A stretch of 64,000 nucleotides of DNA from Fusarium oxysporum f. sp. lycopersici 4287. Taxonomy: Eukaryota > Ascomycota > Sordariomycetes > Hypocreales > Nectriaceae. This document shows, one piece after another, positions 46,501 to 53,473 of the stretch. Under the pieces are notes generated by a model. It was not told the origin of the DNA, ran no database searches, and was given only the letters and a program-made list of their open reading frames with translations. The stretch is taken from assembly GCF_000149955.1 (NCBI RefSeq), contig NC_030995.1:186001-250000 (forward strand). Direction: 5' to 3'. Numbering within the stretch: the first letter of the stretch is position 1; each line of letters opens with the position of its first letter. A program made the translations under genes and the position numbers.

Positions 46501-46842
46501 TGGGCATATGTCCCTGGTGGAGGCAACTATCTCTACGCCGTCCAAGCGTCAGTCATCGAGAGTGGCCTCCTTAGAACAAACATCGTTCGATGGTCGTTGA
46601 CCACGCAAAAGTGGGAGCGATTCCAATCCTACCCCAACCTCATCCTCACAACTCTCAATCTTGTCTGGGGTGCCGTCATGGCAGCACCGGACGGGACCCT
46701 CTTCGCTCAGGAGACAGTATTGGGTCAAACGTGGAAGTTCACACTCGGATCCACAGCAAATCCTACGGCTATACCAGGTGGTGCTATTCTCAACTTGCTA
46801 GGATCAGATGGAGCCAGGTGCGCGGGTACTTTAGTTTCATGA
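31555..46842 (+). CDS. Giant secreted repeat protein (flocculin/adhesin-like) with C-terminal DUF6923-like domain
   Basis: One uninterrupted 5,095-residue ORF with no intron. A signal peptide (MRPLYQVLSHLLFASLTRA, cut before QFG) sends it out of the cell. Order: six diverged beta repeats (31708-32850, the sixth split by a Gly/Ser insert); a Gly/Ser/Asn-rich region (about 32850-33625); a Ser/Thr/acidic region (to about 35850); about 60 tandem units of about 40 residues plus variable acidic Ser/Thr linkers (35860-45375), consensus NVTIYSGGPASVTRTIYIPPTASGEPG then TVIIETPT; a Ser/Ala tract (about 45475-46020); and a C-terminal domain (about 46030-46842) with FDCDGFGYT, INGIGFNRLDNYIYGF, GDVDDQGRFW and WCIDL, matching DUF6923-type propeller modules. 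Units resemble yeast flocculin/ALS beta repeats with a TPT end. There is no C-terminal hydrophobic GPI signal. The likely role is adhesion or cell-wall/biofilm matrix, by inference. Confidence 0.85.
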   Translation: MRPLYQVLSHLLFASLTRAQFGVQNDRSVLGINNEFSGVCYTYVSVYPVLADPDYITITKPYRGSVTTQYTVPPQGDEPGIVIVEQPGGSSAPENVVIPATDDRSYVIIIRPHSGPNRISAPITQVVPPRSGQPGQIIIETPETRIGDATPGVLQPLTLEPKELSGYVTVLQPLTGTLASLQLITISPTGTNRGSVIINVPTSALNGGSLQGLTIEPAQDGDYVTVIEPAGTAFRGTVPIRLTVPPSNGNPGTVIIQTPVPGTLRPLALEPLTPHTLGALGLAGQTITLQPADATGYVTIIEPAEGSVTPTAPIRTTIPPTGTKPGTVLIQTPPGWNDGGDGTAFQPTRTRPQGSVSYTTITRGVPMGLGGSGSGSDGGSNGGSGSGDGSGDVQGQPGQGGDDDSGPRQTLTIPPEGGNPGTVLVLTPEDPNNPQTGNDGDGDNGAQATGGSSGESQGGSGGGSGSSSGGNGQSGSGGSSNNGGSGGGSNGGSGSSPGQGGSSSNGGSSGTNDDPAKGGVQGSGSGSGGDDGDGASGNGGSSGSNNGNNSGNGGSSSSGGSDTAGSGGSGGTQGGAQGGSDSEGGQGGSGTRSAGSSSSTKGASSGGSGGNDGPTSGDTESEGGGSEGGSDSGNGSTGGTGSTSGGKGSSGDGDGDTGSGGNNAGGGANGGSGQSSSSRRGSNSGRSSSRAPIVRTSPSTYVVTSSSTVFTITADVVETLTNVEPQRTRRSTISGRLTAGVEGLGGGGTAATDRTTFRRPSNSRSTGSAAGTAGGAASGVESDSPQTTQAPGSPSSTRRAGASSSSGYTGTVDTRVRPGGSGLSSTRSRTSTSGQVSRTSNGETTIVDSGPVVTNDPGSDAEEATSSVGNAAQSSSTRSAQRSSASQSTSVQRPIAATSSSDARFTARPAVISTNPDDDEAGGTSQASQRSSRATNSVSGVVEGEPGSTAAGNGGAASGNDEATSQASRASSGSQSTSAVGIGSSSVAARSSATTSGSTSTGANTRDSGSSSTSGAAAGSSGSRTSTASPDGSSMADAGSSQSDAARGSSAGTSTAPQGAGQSSSTSRTSEEINFETLIGTQSVPESERVEQPGDTSLTSSATSSGARLTGQPAAGVGGSTNIGPNSETTAVDGEGAVTTSSGEALTGGPAAGATSGSVGESSVSNDSDAETSAASRDSGDPGSETVSDDARETGDSTGTTLPEDGNTSLISPQVPVPTDPLPESESSSQSLTGGVEGIPAISDSSFESPELPLPTAVSTGPLPDSNLLSTATDEESSRASPGFEVPTGSQAAPSDDGGVDPGSGDTATDVPTGSETSEPDSSSDSADDEASETDSGDPDETGTGESGGATQSGSSGNGDDDGASTTNEAGAEPSETDADAESESSDPNATADGSGPGAGPTTDEDGLTITDASGGNPTAIIPADNSLTTNAPDGALATITVFRAGRGPARTTLYVPPQASNDPWTVVIETPVSETQSEAATARGDDDVLATTSAIGGNTNVTIFRAGSSPARRTLYVPPRFANEPGTIVIETPTGTKLPATATAAETGLETAGVRPNITVYSSGTASSRITIYVPPTASDGDGYIIIETPVSEADTDATESAEDGSGPTAGTPAGIANVTVYSSGTASERRTIYIPPTASGEAGTIILQTPVSEPDAGETGGSDGGSQTTGLEPGVRPNVTVYSSGTASERITLYIPPTASGEAGTIIIQTPVSDEDSNTITGGPGDESGSTATSDDTTAVTIYTEATGSIGTTRYISPTASGELGTYIIETLASEADEETASDDSAEATGPEASITPVPTNEVSQGGSGNVTLYRAGEGSERSTIFIPPETTGDPWTIVIETPISQTELVETGTVPGFQTTVSAITGSANLTIFRAGVASTRTTLYVAPKTSGAPGTVIIETPVPITQTGGLTANPEAQPTLGAGSNTTIFVPGTGPGRTTYYVPPSDPNDPGTVYVETPVSGAETEEPTDGPSATGDVEDTIVAATTVTIFSGGPGSVTRTVYVPPTASGEAGTLYIETPTGSEATASGEEVISATRTVTVYTGVPGSVTRTVYVPPTAISEPGTLFIETPVDGTQATVTDDEGAISAATTVTIFSGVPGSVTRSVYVPPTASGEAGTMYIETPTGGAEATASGDEDVISAATTVTIFSGGPASVTRTVYIPPTASGEAGTLIIETPTEEVAPTATDDGGEDAISAATTVTVFSGGPASVTRTVYIPPTASGEAGTLIIETPTDGPGASPTGNGSAEETEDSTETGAPTEAEEEAISAATTVTIFSGGPAAVTRTTYIPPTASGEAGTLVVVTPTGGSDADPTSTAGEESETDSVTDAEEITARTTVTIFSGGSGSATRTIYIPPTASDEAGTLIVETPTSGPDSNDDSSITGTGASGPTAIITPEGPGNVTIYSGGPASSTTTRFIPPTASGEPGTVVIETPTAGPQATGIGNVTIVTGGPATVTQTRYIPATVTDEPGTIVIETPTSQVDEEGGPGNTTIYSAVSATGTRTIYIPPTVSGEPGTVIIETPAVRAVTVYTDGPASTTRTLTIPGTASGDPDTILIETPTSGSGSGPANVTVYTGVSATFATTRFVPGTASDEPGTFIVETPIGSPAYVTVYSGGPGTAVTTIYLTPSESGDSTTMIIQTPTQGPGEESATDSDESVTASETGSQIATPSSAGNVTIYSGGPGTVRQTIYIPPTASGEQGTVIIETPTSVPDVEASETIAPSGIRNVTIVSGGPGTATRTIYIPPTASGEAGTVLIETPTGSDDDNSATETSEEAEATTIAPTVSGGNVTIISGGPASVTRTVYIPPTASGEPGTVIIETPTGGEESEAPETGTITEAPGSSATRRGNVTIYTQAPGTAGGTFYFPPDDPEESGTVIIETLPGDVEETSAESEGPVTETAGGRVNTTIFSGGPVTAPRTLYISATISGEPDTVLVETPTTGPEAEASESATGQRYTTIFGGGSGTATRTITIPATVSGELDTVLIETPTGGAPEVTITRGGPVSVATTITIPGAPGEPDTVLIESPTESGDAEVSESANGPGEVTSTRGGPVTAATTITIPGQSGQPDTVIIETPTVGAPDVTITRGGPVSIATTVTIPGAPGEPDTVLVETPIGSADGEPSVTGSGAGEVTSTRGGPVTAATTITIPGMSGQPDTVIIETPTTASDGEESTATGDGPVEVTSTRGGSVTAATTITIPGESGQPDTVIIETPTRSSDTETTETGGSPGEVTSTRGGPVTAATTITIPGQSGEPDTVIVETPTRSNEPSVTGGVQAITSTRGGPVTAATTITIPGESGQPDTVIVETPQSSDEVEPSATEGSQDEVTITRGGPVTAATTVTIPGVSGGPDTVYIETPSEASTGTATAEEVTITRGGPVTAATTVTIPGVSGGPDTVFIETPTQSSDEPEGTAVQEVTITRGGPVTVATTVTIAGVSGGPDTIYIETPTRSPAGTAGVEEVTITRGGPVTAATTVTIPGVSGGPDTVFIETPTQSSDGPTGTGVPEVTITRGGPVTAPITVTVPGVSGGPDTVYIEVPTESVGTGAVQEVTITRGGPVTAATTVAIPGGAGEPDTVYIETPTESADGGSETPVTGAVQDVTITRGGPVTAATTVTIPGVSGGPDTVFIEIPTGSAAGGTEPPVTGAVQEVTITRGGPVTAATTITIPGESGGPDTVLVEIPTSSSSDDNEPSITGSVREVTITRGGPVTAATTLTIPGESGGPDTVLIETPTSSSDQDGSTQGEVTITRGGPVTAATTITIPGASGQPDTVVVEIPTESGSESSETDGGQEEVTVTRGGPVTAATTITLPGVSGGPDTVIIETPTESTIEPSETDDLQEEVTITQGGPVTAATTITVPGLSGEPDTVIIETPTGAFETPNNALANVTVYSGGPVSVTRTIYFPPDTSGQAGTIVIETPDGSSPTETARGPGNVTIYTGVAGTATRTVFIPATASGEPGTVLIETPTGSSVGEETTGSLVATATGPLTTSEGRPNTTIFSGGSGSSTRTVYFPPASDDPDGPGTVVIETPTSGSEEEDPEATSSVIPTGGPANITRIVGGPASVTTTIYIPPTASGEPGVVIIETPTSGPEDETTASESAANTAFPVGRQNVTLYSGGPGTAVTTIYYPPASSDPDEPGTVVIQTPTAGPGEETPSTSASEAATPIQNITRIVGGPASVTTTIYIPPTASGEPGVVIIETPTTGPDDEETSSASITATSSDEEATGIPNVTRYVGGPASITTTIYIPPASSGEPGTVLIQTPSAAPDETTSSTALAESPSDVPNVTRYIDGPASVTTTYTIPPASSGEPGTVVIQTPSASPGESEASASATEIPNVTRYIGGPASVTTTYTIPPASPGEPGTVVIQTPTASPEESATSSPSAEAPTEIPNVTRYVGGPASVTTTYTLPPASSGEPGTVIIQTPSASPAAETTSSREAVTSVESPSAIQNVTRFVGGPASVTTTIYIPPAASGEPGTVLIQTPSSAPEETSSSAAASTTRLPAVAQNTTIFGGGAGSTTRTIYIPPASEGEPGTVLIETPTDSPAASTTPISGAPAGIPTTSTPIVAGTNITIFRAAPPTATAGRTLYDPPTAAGEPGTVIVETMVVSSTSGSAAPLSMEAPVFTTLSGSSTSSAAGGPSSTTSAAAVTPTTTSSSIPSPPATSSSAAAAAASSSSSAAAAAASSSSSTAAAATSSSSAAAAAASSSSSAAAAAGSSSSSVAAAVSSTSSAAAPAATSSSSASGAAASSSSAAAGAASSSSSAAAAAASSSSSAAAAAASSTSSAAPAPVTTSSTSVAAPVVTTSSSAAVPVVATSSSSTTSTSMMPQLAFGPTFDCDGFGYTVQSLLANTLTRVNLVTGQRTDIRTGIGPGGPINGIGFNRLDNYIYGFYQQPLVNALLCGLLGCKRSGLIRIAKDGRWEVLDLVIGTNAISMGDVDDQGRFWVSEGGGKWWCIDLRPTSNTFGQLLSSGTSATNLLSGVGDWAYVPGGGNYLYAVQASVIESGLLRTNIVRWSLTTQKWERFQSYPNLILTTLNLVWGAVMAAPDGTLFAQETVLGQTWKFTLGSTANPTAIPGGAILNLLGSDGARCAGTLVS
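32650..33625 (+). repeat. Gly/Ser-rich low-complexity coding region
   Basis: Encodes more than 300 residues dominated by Gly and Ser with Asn, Asp and Gln (GGSGGGSNGGSGSS style). It is interrupted once at about 32777-32850 by the second half of a beta repeat. It is probably a flexible spacer. Confidence 0.85.
35860..45375 (+). repeat. Tandem array of about 60 flocculin-like coding repeats
   Basis: My by-eye count is 60 units, each of two strand-like segments joined by PP/PG turns and ending V-I/V-ETP. Three sub-blocks: 35860 to about 40530 (YSGGP type, with YIPPTASGE), 40537 to about 43190 (TRGGPVTAATT type, with TIPG) and about 43204-45375 (RYVGGPASVTTT type, with PPASSGEPG). Units are diverged at DNA level, so the array is not a collapsed identical satellite. 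There are no cysteines in the units. Confidence 0.85.
45475..46020 (+). repeat. Ser/Ala homopolymer-like coding tract
   Basis: Alternating runs of five to six Ala and four to five Ser codons (GCA/GCT/GCC mixed with AGT/TCA/TCC). This makes a rod or mucin-like stalk before the C-terminal domain. Mixed codons argue for selection on protein composition rather than simple slippage. Confidence 0.85.
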
Positions 46843-46994
46843 TTCGATGGATAACAAAAGCGGCAAGATTGCAACAAGGCCGCGGGTTGGACGCATGTAC
46901 TGTCACTTTTCCTTTGTACTAGTCAAGCGGTCTGCTCTTTTTTCTATGTACTAGTTAGCGATCACTACATGATCAACTATTTCTTTTCTCCCAC

Positions 46995-48172
46995 TCATGT
47001 CGCCTTTGCTGGTGCAGATGCAAGCGTAGTAGAGCAAACACAGCCCTGTCCTCCAATGCTAGTCACAGGAGGAGCGTTGCAGGTAGCTTCAGTAGTCCAA
47101 GAAGCATACGTAGACGTAGGTTCCTCAGAAACGACATCAGCTCTAACAAGAACAGGAATGATCTGACCGGTCGCAAGACGGAATGGTCGATGGTTGAGAG
47201 CCTGGAGAAGTTTGGTGATCTCACCAGAGTGACTGCTAATACTGATCCAAACAGCATTGTCACTTGTGAAGATATCATCGAGAACTTCCTTGCTTCGCGC
47301 CAACTGGTGTTCACCCGTCTCGCCCTCCTTTCCAGTCCAGAGCTTATCCTTGTCGGAGAAACCCTTCTCGAACTTGATCTTCTTGGCAAGAGTTTTGATG
47401 AAGCTCTTGCTGCGACGGTGGTCGCATGTTCGGATGCTGACGCCCTCGCGGAGAAGTTCCTTGACCATTGGGACGAAAGGCTTATCCTTGGGGAGCTTGA
47501 GGCTCTGGAAAGTCTCCACGGCGGTCTCGACGCAGCGGGCGAGAGGGGAGGTGTAGTATGAGTCGAAGAATGGCATGCCTTCGTTCTCAAAGCGGGTCTT
47601 GAAGTAGGCGTTTGCCTTGTGAGCTTCGGCTTCACCTGCGGGTGTGAGGAGAGGATCCTCCCATGTCGCTGTTCCGTTGCCGGACTGAAGACCCCAGTAG
47701 CACTGCATATCGTCAGCTAATTGACTGTGACTATTAACTAAGGCAACTTACGTTCCAGGCGGGCGTTCCGTAGAAGGACTCCGCGGCGTTGTGCCAACCC
47801 TCACCATGACGTCCCATGACAAGAACCTTGTAGCGCGTCTTATCACGGCTAGCATTACGGTTCAAGTGCTTGACATACTGCTCGAAGCGCTCCCACTGAG
47901 TCTTGTAGCCCTTTCGGGGGTTCTTGGGATCAGTGGGATAAGTACGGTTCAAGAGACCAAAGTTCCATTGGGCCTGGTTCGTTAGTATGTGATCTCATGC
48001 GGGATAGGTGAGATCTCACGTAGTCGAAGCCGGTAGGGTTGGTGGCAAGATCATCTTGCATGAAGAACCCTTCAACAGAAGTATACTTGATCTCCTTGTT
48101 CTTGGCAAAATGCCAATCCGCAAGAGCAGGCGGCGCAAGGGCCAGAAGCGCAGAGACGGTAGTAAACTTCAT
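46995..48172 (-). CDS. Secreted histidine phosphatase (phosphoglycerate-mutase-like)
   Basis: 360 residues from exons 48172-48020, 47973-47752 and 47702-46995 (introns of 46 and 49 bp). A signal peptide (MKFTTVSALLALAPPALA) targets it to the secretory route. The catalytic motif is LVMGRHGEGWHN in exon 2, and exon 3 adds TSPLARCVETA and the second catalytic histidine in SISSHSGE. C-terminal cysteines (TCNAPP, GQGCVC) may form disulfides, as expected for an extracellular enzyme. It is convergent with the giant surface-protein gene, 152 bp between stops. Substrate unknown; a surface or secreted phosphomonoesterase role is inferred. Confidence 0.9.
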
Positions 48173-49035
48173 GATGCTCGCAGCTCAATTGCCAATGCCC
48201 AAGTCAAGATGGGCAAACGAGCATCTTTATACCTCATGACCCCGGACACTTGGCCGATTTGACATGTTCATACCAGGGTATCATCGCGCGGTTACCCCAA
48301 GCTCAAGAGCTGTTAAACATGCATCTATTCCCGTCCGGGGAATCTTGGCCCGAGCAGGCCCACGATTAAGGCAAAGATCGGAGCCAATGGATCGGGAACG
48401 TGCCGAGCAAAGTGGAGTCTTTTGAGGTGAGAAGATGAAATGAGATCCGGGTTCTCGGTCACAGAATGAGATAGTCAAAAGACTAGATGAAGAAAATGGA
48501 GTAAATTGACAGAGAATTGAAAGAGTCAGTGATGAAAGGGTGGTGTTTTTGTCAAAAACGTGGTGTTGCTAGCGTGGTGGTTGTTTGCATGTGACAGGGG
48601 TACATCAAGACCCTTAAAAGACAAACAACCTCTCGTATTCCATCCTTCGTTCATTCAATTATTGTCCTTGCTTGCGTATGCATTTCACGGCAATAACATG
48701 GGTTAAAGCAAACGTATTTAATTTATTCGTATTTATAGACGGTTACCTAAGCTTTATTGACCTCATCTCATATTCGTTAAATTGGCAGCGTATAAACGGA
48801 CCAATCAAATCGCTCATAAAAATGTTAGGCCAACCAACGCTCATCCATTAACTTCCAGCAGCTCAAGTTACGTAGAACCATCACCTCACTGAGAGCTCCT
48901 TAATCTTAAAAAAATCATTCATCACCGCTTCTTCTTCTTCTTGATCCTTCGTTTTTTGAACTTGGACTTATCAACATCACTCACTAAAAAAGTCATCGCT
49001 ATTGCTGTATCTTTGTCGTATCTTTTCTCGCCACC
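48173..49035. promoter_or_regulatory. Divergent promoter region of the secreted phosphatase and ECT1
   Basis: 863 bp between two divergent starts. A CTTCTT-rich pyrimidine tract lies at about 48926-48942 just before the ECT1 ATG. No gene or RNA was recognised inside. Confidence 0.45.
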
Positions 49036-50560
49036 ATGTCTTCGACTGACCCCACTAACCCCTCGATTGACGATGAGCTTCATCTTGAGGGTGAGCCTGC
49101 TCCTGAGCTCCTCGAGGGGCGCATCTGGGTCGACGGCTGCTTTGACTTCTTCCACCACGGTATTTACTCTTCCTGTCTCATCGCGATCAATTGTACTGAC
49201 GATATCAGGCCACGCTGGCGCTATTGTGCAGGCCCGCCAATTAGGCGATGAGCTCTACGCTGGCGTTCACTCAGACGAGGCCATCCTCGCCAACAAGGGC
49301 CCTACAGTCATGAACCTCGCAGAACGGTAACACCAACTCACTACTACCTGTCAAGCGACACATTCACTGACATTTCCAGGCTCGCTGCTACTGACGCTTG
49401 TCGCTGGGTCACCCGTTCAGTCGGCCACGCACCCTACGTGACTTCTCTCCCCTACATCTCCCACTACGGTTGCAAATACGTCGTGCACGGCGACGACATC
49501 ACCTCGGACAGCGATGGTAACGACTGCTACCGATTTGTCAAGGAGGCTGGTCGATTCAAGGTGGTTAAGCGCTCACCTGGTATCTCCACCACCGATCTCG
49601 TCGGGCGCATGCTTCTCTGCACAAAGACGCACTTCATCAAATCTCTCGAGAAGAAACTCGCCGGTGAAGAGGGCCACGGCACACCGGAGGAGCGCATCGT
49701 TGAAGGACAGCAAATGCTGGAGCGCATGAAGCTGTATGCGACAGATGCTTCGGGCAAAGCACCCGGCGCCGAGGTGTTCTTCTGGAAGGCGTCGCAGGTC
49801 GCTAAGGCGGAGGAGGGTGAGGAGGAAAGGGGCAGTTTCCGGCAGCTTATTGAGGGACCCGGACCTAAGCCCGGCCAGCGCGTCGTTTATGTTGATGGAG
49901 GATATGATCTCTTCTCCAGTGGACACATCGAATTCCTGCGCCAAGTCCTCCTCGAGGAAGAAAAGCTCGCTCGTGAGGATGGTTGGTTCTCCGAGCAGGC
50001 CGTAAATGAGCGTCTCGGCAAGGGTGAAGATTATCCCCCCGCGTATGTCGTAGTAGGCGTGCACGAGGACGAGGTCATCAATCAGTGGAAGGGAATCAAC
50101 TACCCCATCATGAACACCTTCGAGCGCGGTCTCTGCGTTCTGCAGTGCAAGGTAAAACAACCCCCCCAATACTACCCCAGCCCTGAAAATTACTAACCAT
50201 TTTAAATCACAGTACATCAACGCCGTCATCTTCGGCGCACCCTTCTCTCCCACAAAGACCTACCTCAACACCCTACCGCGCGGCACCCCAGACGCCGTGT
50301 ACCACGGCCCAACATCCTTCATGCCCCTGACATACGATCCGTACACGGCACCCAAAGCGATGGGGATCTACCGCGAGATCGGCGCGCACACGTTCGCGCA
50401 CGTCAACGCCGGTGAGATCGTGCAGAGGATCATGAAGTCGAGAGACATGTACGAGGCGCGCCAGCGGGCAAAGGGCGAGAAGGCGAGTGTTGAGGCGGCG
50501 GCGCGCGAGAGGGAGATTCTGGAGGAGGAGCAGCGGAAGAAGGAGGCTGAAAGGGCGTAG
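49036..50560 (+). CDS. ECT1: CTP:phosphoethanolamine cytidylyltransferase
   Basis: Makes CDP-ethanolamine in the Kennedy pathway for phosphatidylethanolamine. 453 residues from four exons: 49036-49159, 49209-49326, 49380-50151 and 50213-50560. Intron 1 lies inside the active-site motif, and splicing rebuilds DGCFDFFHHGHAGA (HxGH at about residues 40-43). A second cytidylyltransferase fold begins at YVDGGYDLFSSGHIEFL, where the first catalytic His is replaced by Ser, as commonly seen in the less active half. The ISTTDLVGR motif (R-T/S-x-G-ISTT region) is present. The C-terminus is a charged helix rich in Glu/Arg/Lys (about residues 425-453). Confidence 0.93.
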
Positions 50561-51915
50561 GGCGTGGATGTCGTGATGGTGTGAAAGAAAAAATAGGTCC
50601 GGTAATGTGCGGTAAACAAGGTCCTTTCAACAGGGAATCCTAAGAGACGGGCGGATAAAAAATTATAGTATAGAGTAATCATGATACCTAGAAATGACGA
50701 GTTTCTGCAAGTCTACTGTGATCATACCCTTGTTATCGTACCTTTTTACACTAACATCTCGATACAATGGCACGAAATCTCCACGTCACGAAACACATAG
50801 GACCGATCATCGATCAGAAAGCCAGTAATGTGACCTCAACGAAACTCTTTATTATCCCTTCCAATTGGGGGGAACATGACAATGACCTCACAGCACCGAG
50901 GGGCGGTAACAATGGCAATTGACGGCTAGCCACGGTGCCATACACAATTCCGCCCTGCCAAGATCAGAGAGAACTTCTATCAAGGTTTTCTTCGTCTGTC
51001 AGAATTGACAAGCAGGGATTTCATGGCACATGACTATCCACTGCATAAACGTCTGATATGAAAGGATATGTGACGCTGGTTCAATTGGATGGTTGGTGTT
51101 ATCTTTGTTGATAGTCAATTGTTTAAGCCGCGCCCTGGCAGTGGAGCACTCGAGGTTTTGACGGGAGTTTCTTGTTCCGCACTGAGAAGAGCCGATGGGA
51201 CCGGGTATTTTTTTGCGTGGAAATATGCAGTTCGTGTAAGCGATCTCGATAAGCAAGTTCCAGAAGAGTCATGTGCTCTTTTATTCCCAAGAGAAATTCC
51301 AGCTTCACCACATTATCAAGAATACCAATTCAAAGCCCATTTATTCAATTGCTCATCAATGGCGTAAAATACACTCCAACTATAATTCTTCGTTATCTTC
51401 CAGAAGCATCATCGGTGGAACCGCTTCCAAACTGGCGGCTCCCCTCCACCACGTCAAAAAGGCTGTGTGGACCACCTCACCACCTACCAAACCTAGTTTA
51501 GCGTTGTTTCCTATCGATATCGCAGGGACATTATAGTGGAAAAAAGTTTGGCAGAAAAAATAAAAAACACCATCGCCGGAGCCGAGCCACCGCGCGGGCA
51601 GAGGCGGTCTATCCGGGCCCGCGAGCGGCGGGAAGTTTTTCTGCCCCAGCTCGTGACTCTCCCGAACGACACAAAGGTGGAGACCGGATAGCGGAGGGGG
51701 GGAAACAGTCATACACGGGGTAAGTTTGTTAGGTAGTTTGGCCTTTCCGTGCCTACGTATATAAAGTTTGTCTCTGCTCTTTTGTCTTTGCCTGCTTTCT
51801 TTATAGACCTCTCATTGTGAACTCCGATCTCGCTCTCTTCCTCCTTGCATTGACTCGAAAGAAGACCTTCGCTCAGGAACAACATTCACTCGATCTTCAA
51901 TCTTCATCAGCAATC
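50561..51915. promoter_or_regulatory. Intergenic region and promoter of the branched-chain aminotransferase
   Basis: 1.35 kb without a supportable gene. Near the aminotransferase start are CCGGAGCCGA at 51576-51585 (one base off the Leu3-type CCGG-N2-CCGG) and TGACTC at about 51655 (half of a Gcn4/CPC1 site). A CT-rich leader with AACAACATTCACTCG runs to the ATG. Both sites are suggestive only. Confidence 0.35.
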
Positions 51916-53200
51916 ATGGCTCCCTCCGCCGTCGAGACCCAGGACGTAAACCTCACAGCCGCAGCAATCCACAAGAAAGATCTCGCCCAACCCACCGTCA
52001 ACGGCACTCCCCAGGTCCAGGCTCCCCTCGACGCTTCAAAGCTCACATACACATACACACAATCCCCCCGCTCCGTCCCCGATGAAGCAAACGCTCACTC
52101 CGGCGACGAGACCATCGCCACAGACCACATGGTCCTCGCATCATGGAAGGTCTCTACCGGCTGGGCTGCCCCAGAGCTCAAGCCCTACGGACCGCTGAGC
52201 CTCATGCCCACTGCCTCTGTGCTGCACTACGCTACAGAGTGCTTCGAGGGTCTCAAGGTTTTCCGTGGTTATGATGGGAAGCTCCGTGTGTTCCGCCCTG
52301 ATCGTAACGCTGCGCGTCTTCGCATGTCGGCGAGCCGTATCTCGCTTCCCGTCTTTGAGCCAGCAGAGGTAGAGAAGCTCATCATCGCTCTTCTTTCCGT
52401 CGACGGCACCAAGTGGCTTCCCGCCGATCGCGCTGGAAGCTTCTTGTACATCCGCCCAACCATCATCGGAACTGCTCCTCAGCTCGGTGTCTCTGCTCCC
52501 AAGGAGGCTCTCCTCTACATTATCGTGACCTACATGCCCCGCATGGACGCTCCCCCCGGCGGAATGCGTCTTCACACATCCCCCGACGACATGGTGCGCG
52601 CCTGGGTCGGTGGCTTCGGGTACGCCAAGGTTGGCGCCAATTACGGCCCTTCTCTGCTCGCCACGGCTGATGCACGAACCCGTGGATTCCACCAGATTCT
52701 CTGGCTGTACGGTGCTCAGGGCGAGTGTACCGAGGCTGGAGCCAGTAACTTCTTTGTTGTCTGGAAGCGAAAGGATGGCAAGAAGGAGATCATCACTGCT
52801 CCTCTCGATGATAAGCTTATCCTTGATGGTGTCACCCGCCGAAGCTGTCTTGAGCTGGCTCGTGAGCGTCTGGGTGATGAGTATGAGATTACCGAGCGAA
52901 AGTACACCATCGCTGAGGTCGTTGAGGCTGATGCTGAGGGTCGTCTTATCGAGTCTTTCGCTGCTGGTACTGCTGTAAGTTTCCCAATTGATAATACGTC
53001 AAGAACCCTGCTAACGATATTAGTACTTCATCTGCCCCGTCTCCCAGATCCACCACCGTGGACAGGACATCAACATCCCCATGGGCGCTGAGGGTGAAGC
53101 CGGCGAGGTCACCGGCAAGATCAAGGGCTGGCTGGGTGACATCATGTACGGTCGCACAGAGCACCCCTGGGGCGTTGTCATCCCCGAAAAGAAGCAGTAA
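51916..53200 (+). CDS. Branched-chain amino acid aminotransferase
   Basis: PLP-dependent class IV transaminase interconverting Leu/Ile/Val and their 2-oxo acids. 411 residues from exons 51916-52974 and 53024-53200 (49 bp intron). I start at the ATG at 51916 (CAATCATGGC); the frame extends upstream only to a GTG. Motifs: HYATECFEGLKVFRG, LYIRP near the middle, GFGYAKVGANYGPSL with the PLP lysine, and ECTEAGASNFFVVW. The N-terminus (MAPSAVETQDVNLTAA) has acidic residues and is not a clear mitochondrial presequence, so a cytosolic isoform is likelier. That is why no BAT1/BAT2 symbol is assigned. Confidence 0.93.
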
Positions 53201-53473
53201 ACTTCCGATTCAAAAGTGCATTCCGAAAAGGAGCATTAAAAGTTGATTCATAGAACGGCGTTAGCGGTGTTTGTTGATACACAAATGAGACCAGGTTGGT
53301 CATGGGCACATGCATTGGCAAAGATGGAAATGATAGGTGCAGATAGTTAATGAGATACGAAATAGACGACCAGTTGAAAGTCAGCTCTGCTACTGTACAT
53401 GTACATGACGAATTGGACGTGAGACTGCTGACACCATAATAGCCCACAAATTGCTTCTAGTACATCGCATCGA

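Noticed and set aside
31555..46842. CRISPR-like or satellite array
   Set aside because: The periodic units are coding, diverged, and of variable linker length in a eukaryotic genome; there are no identical repeats with unique spacers.
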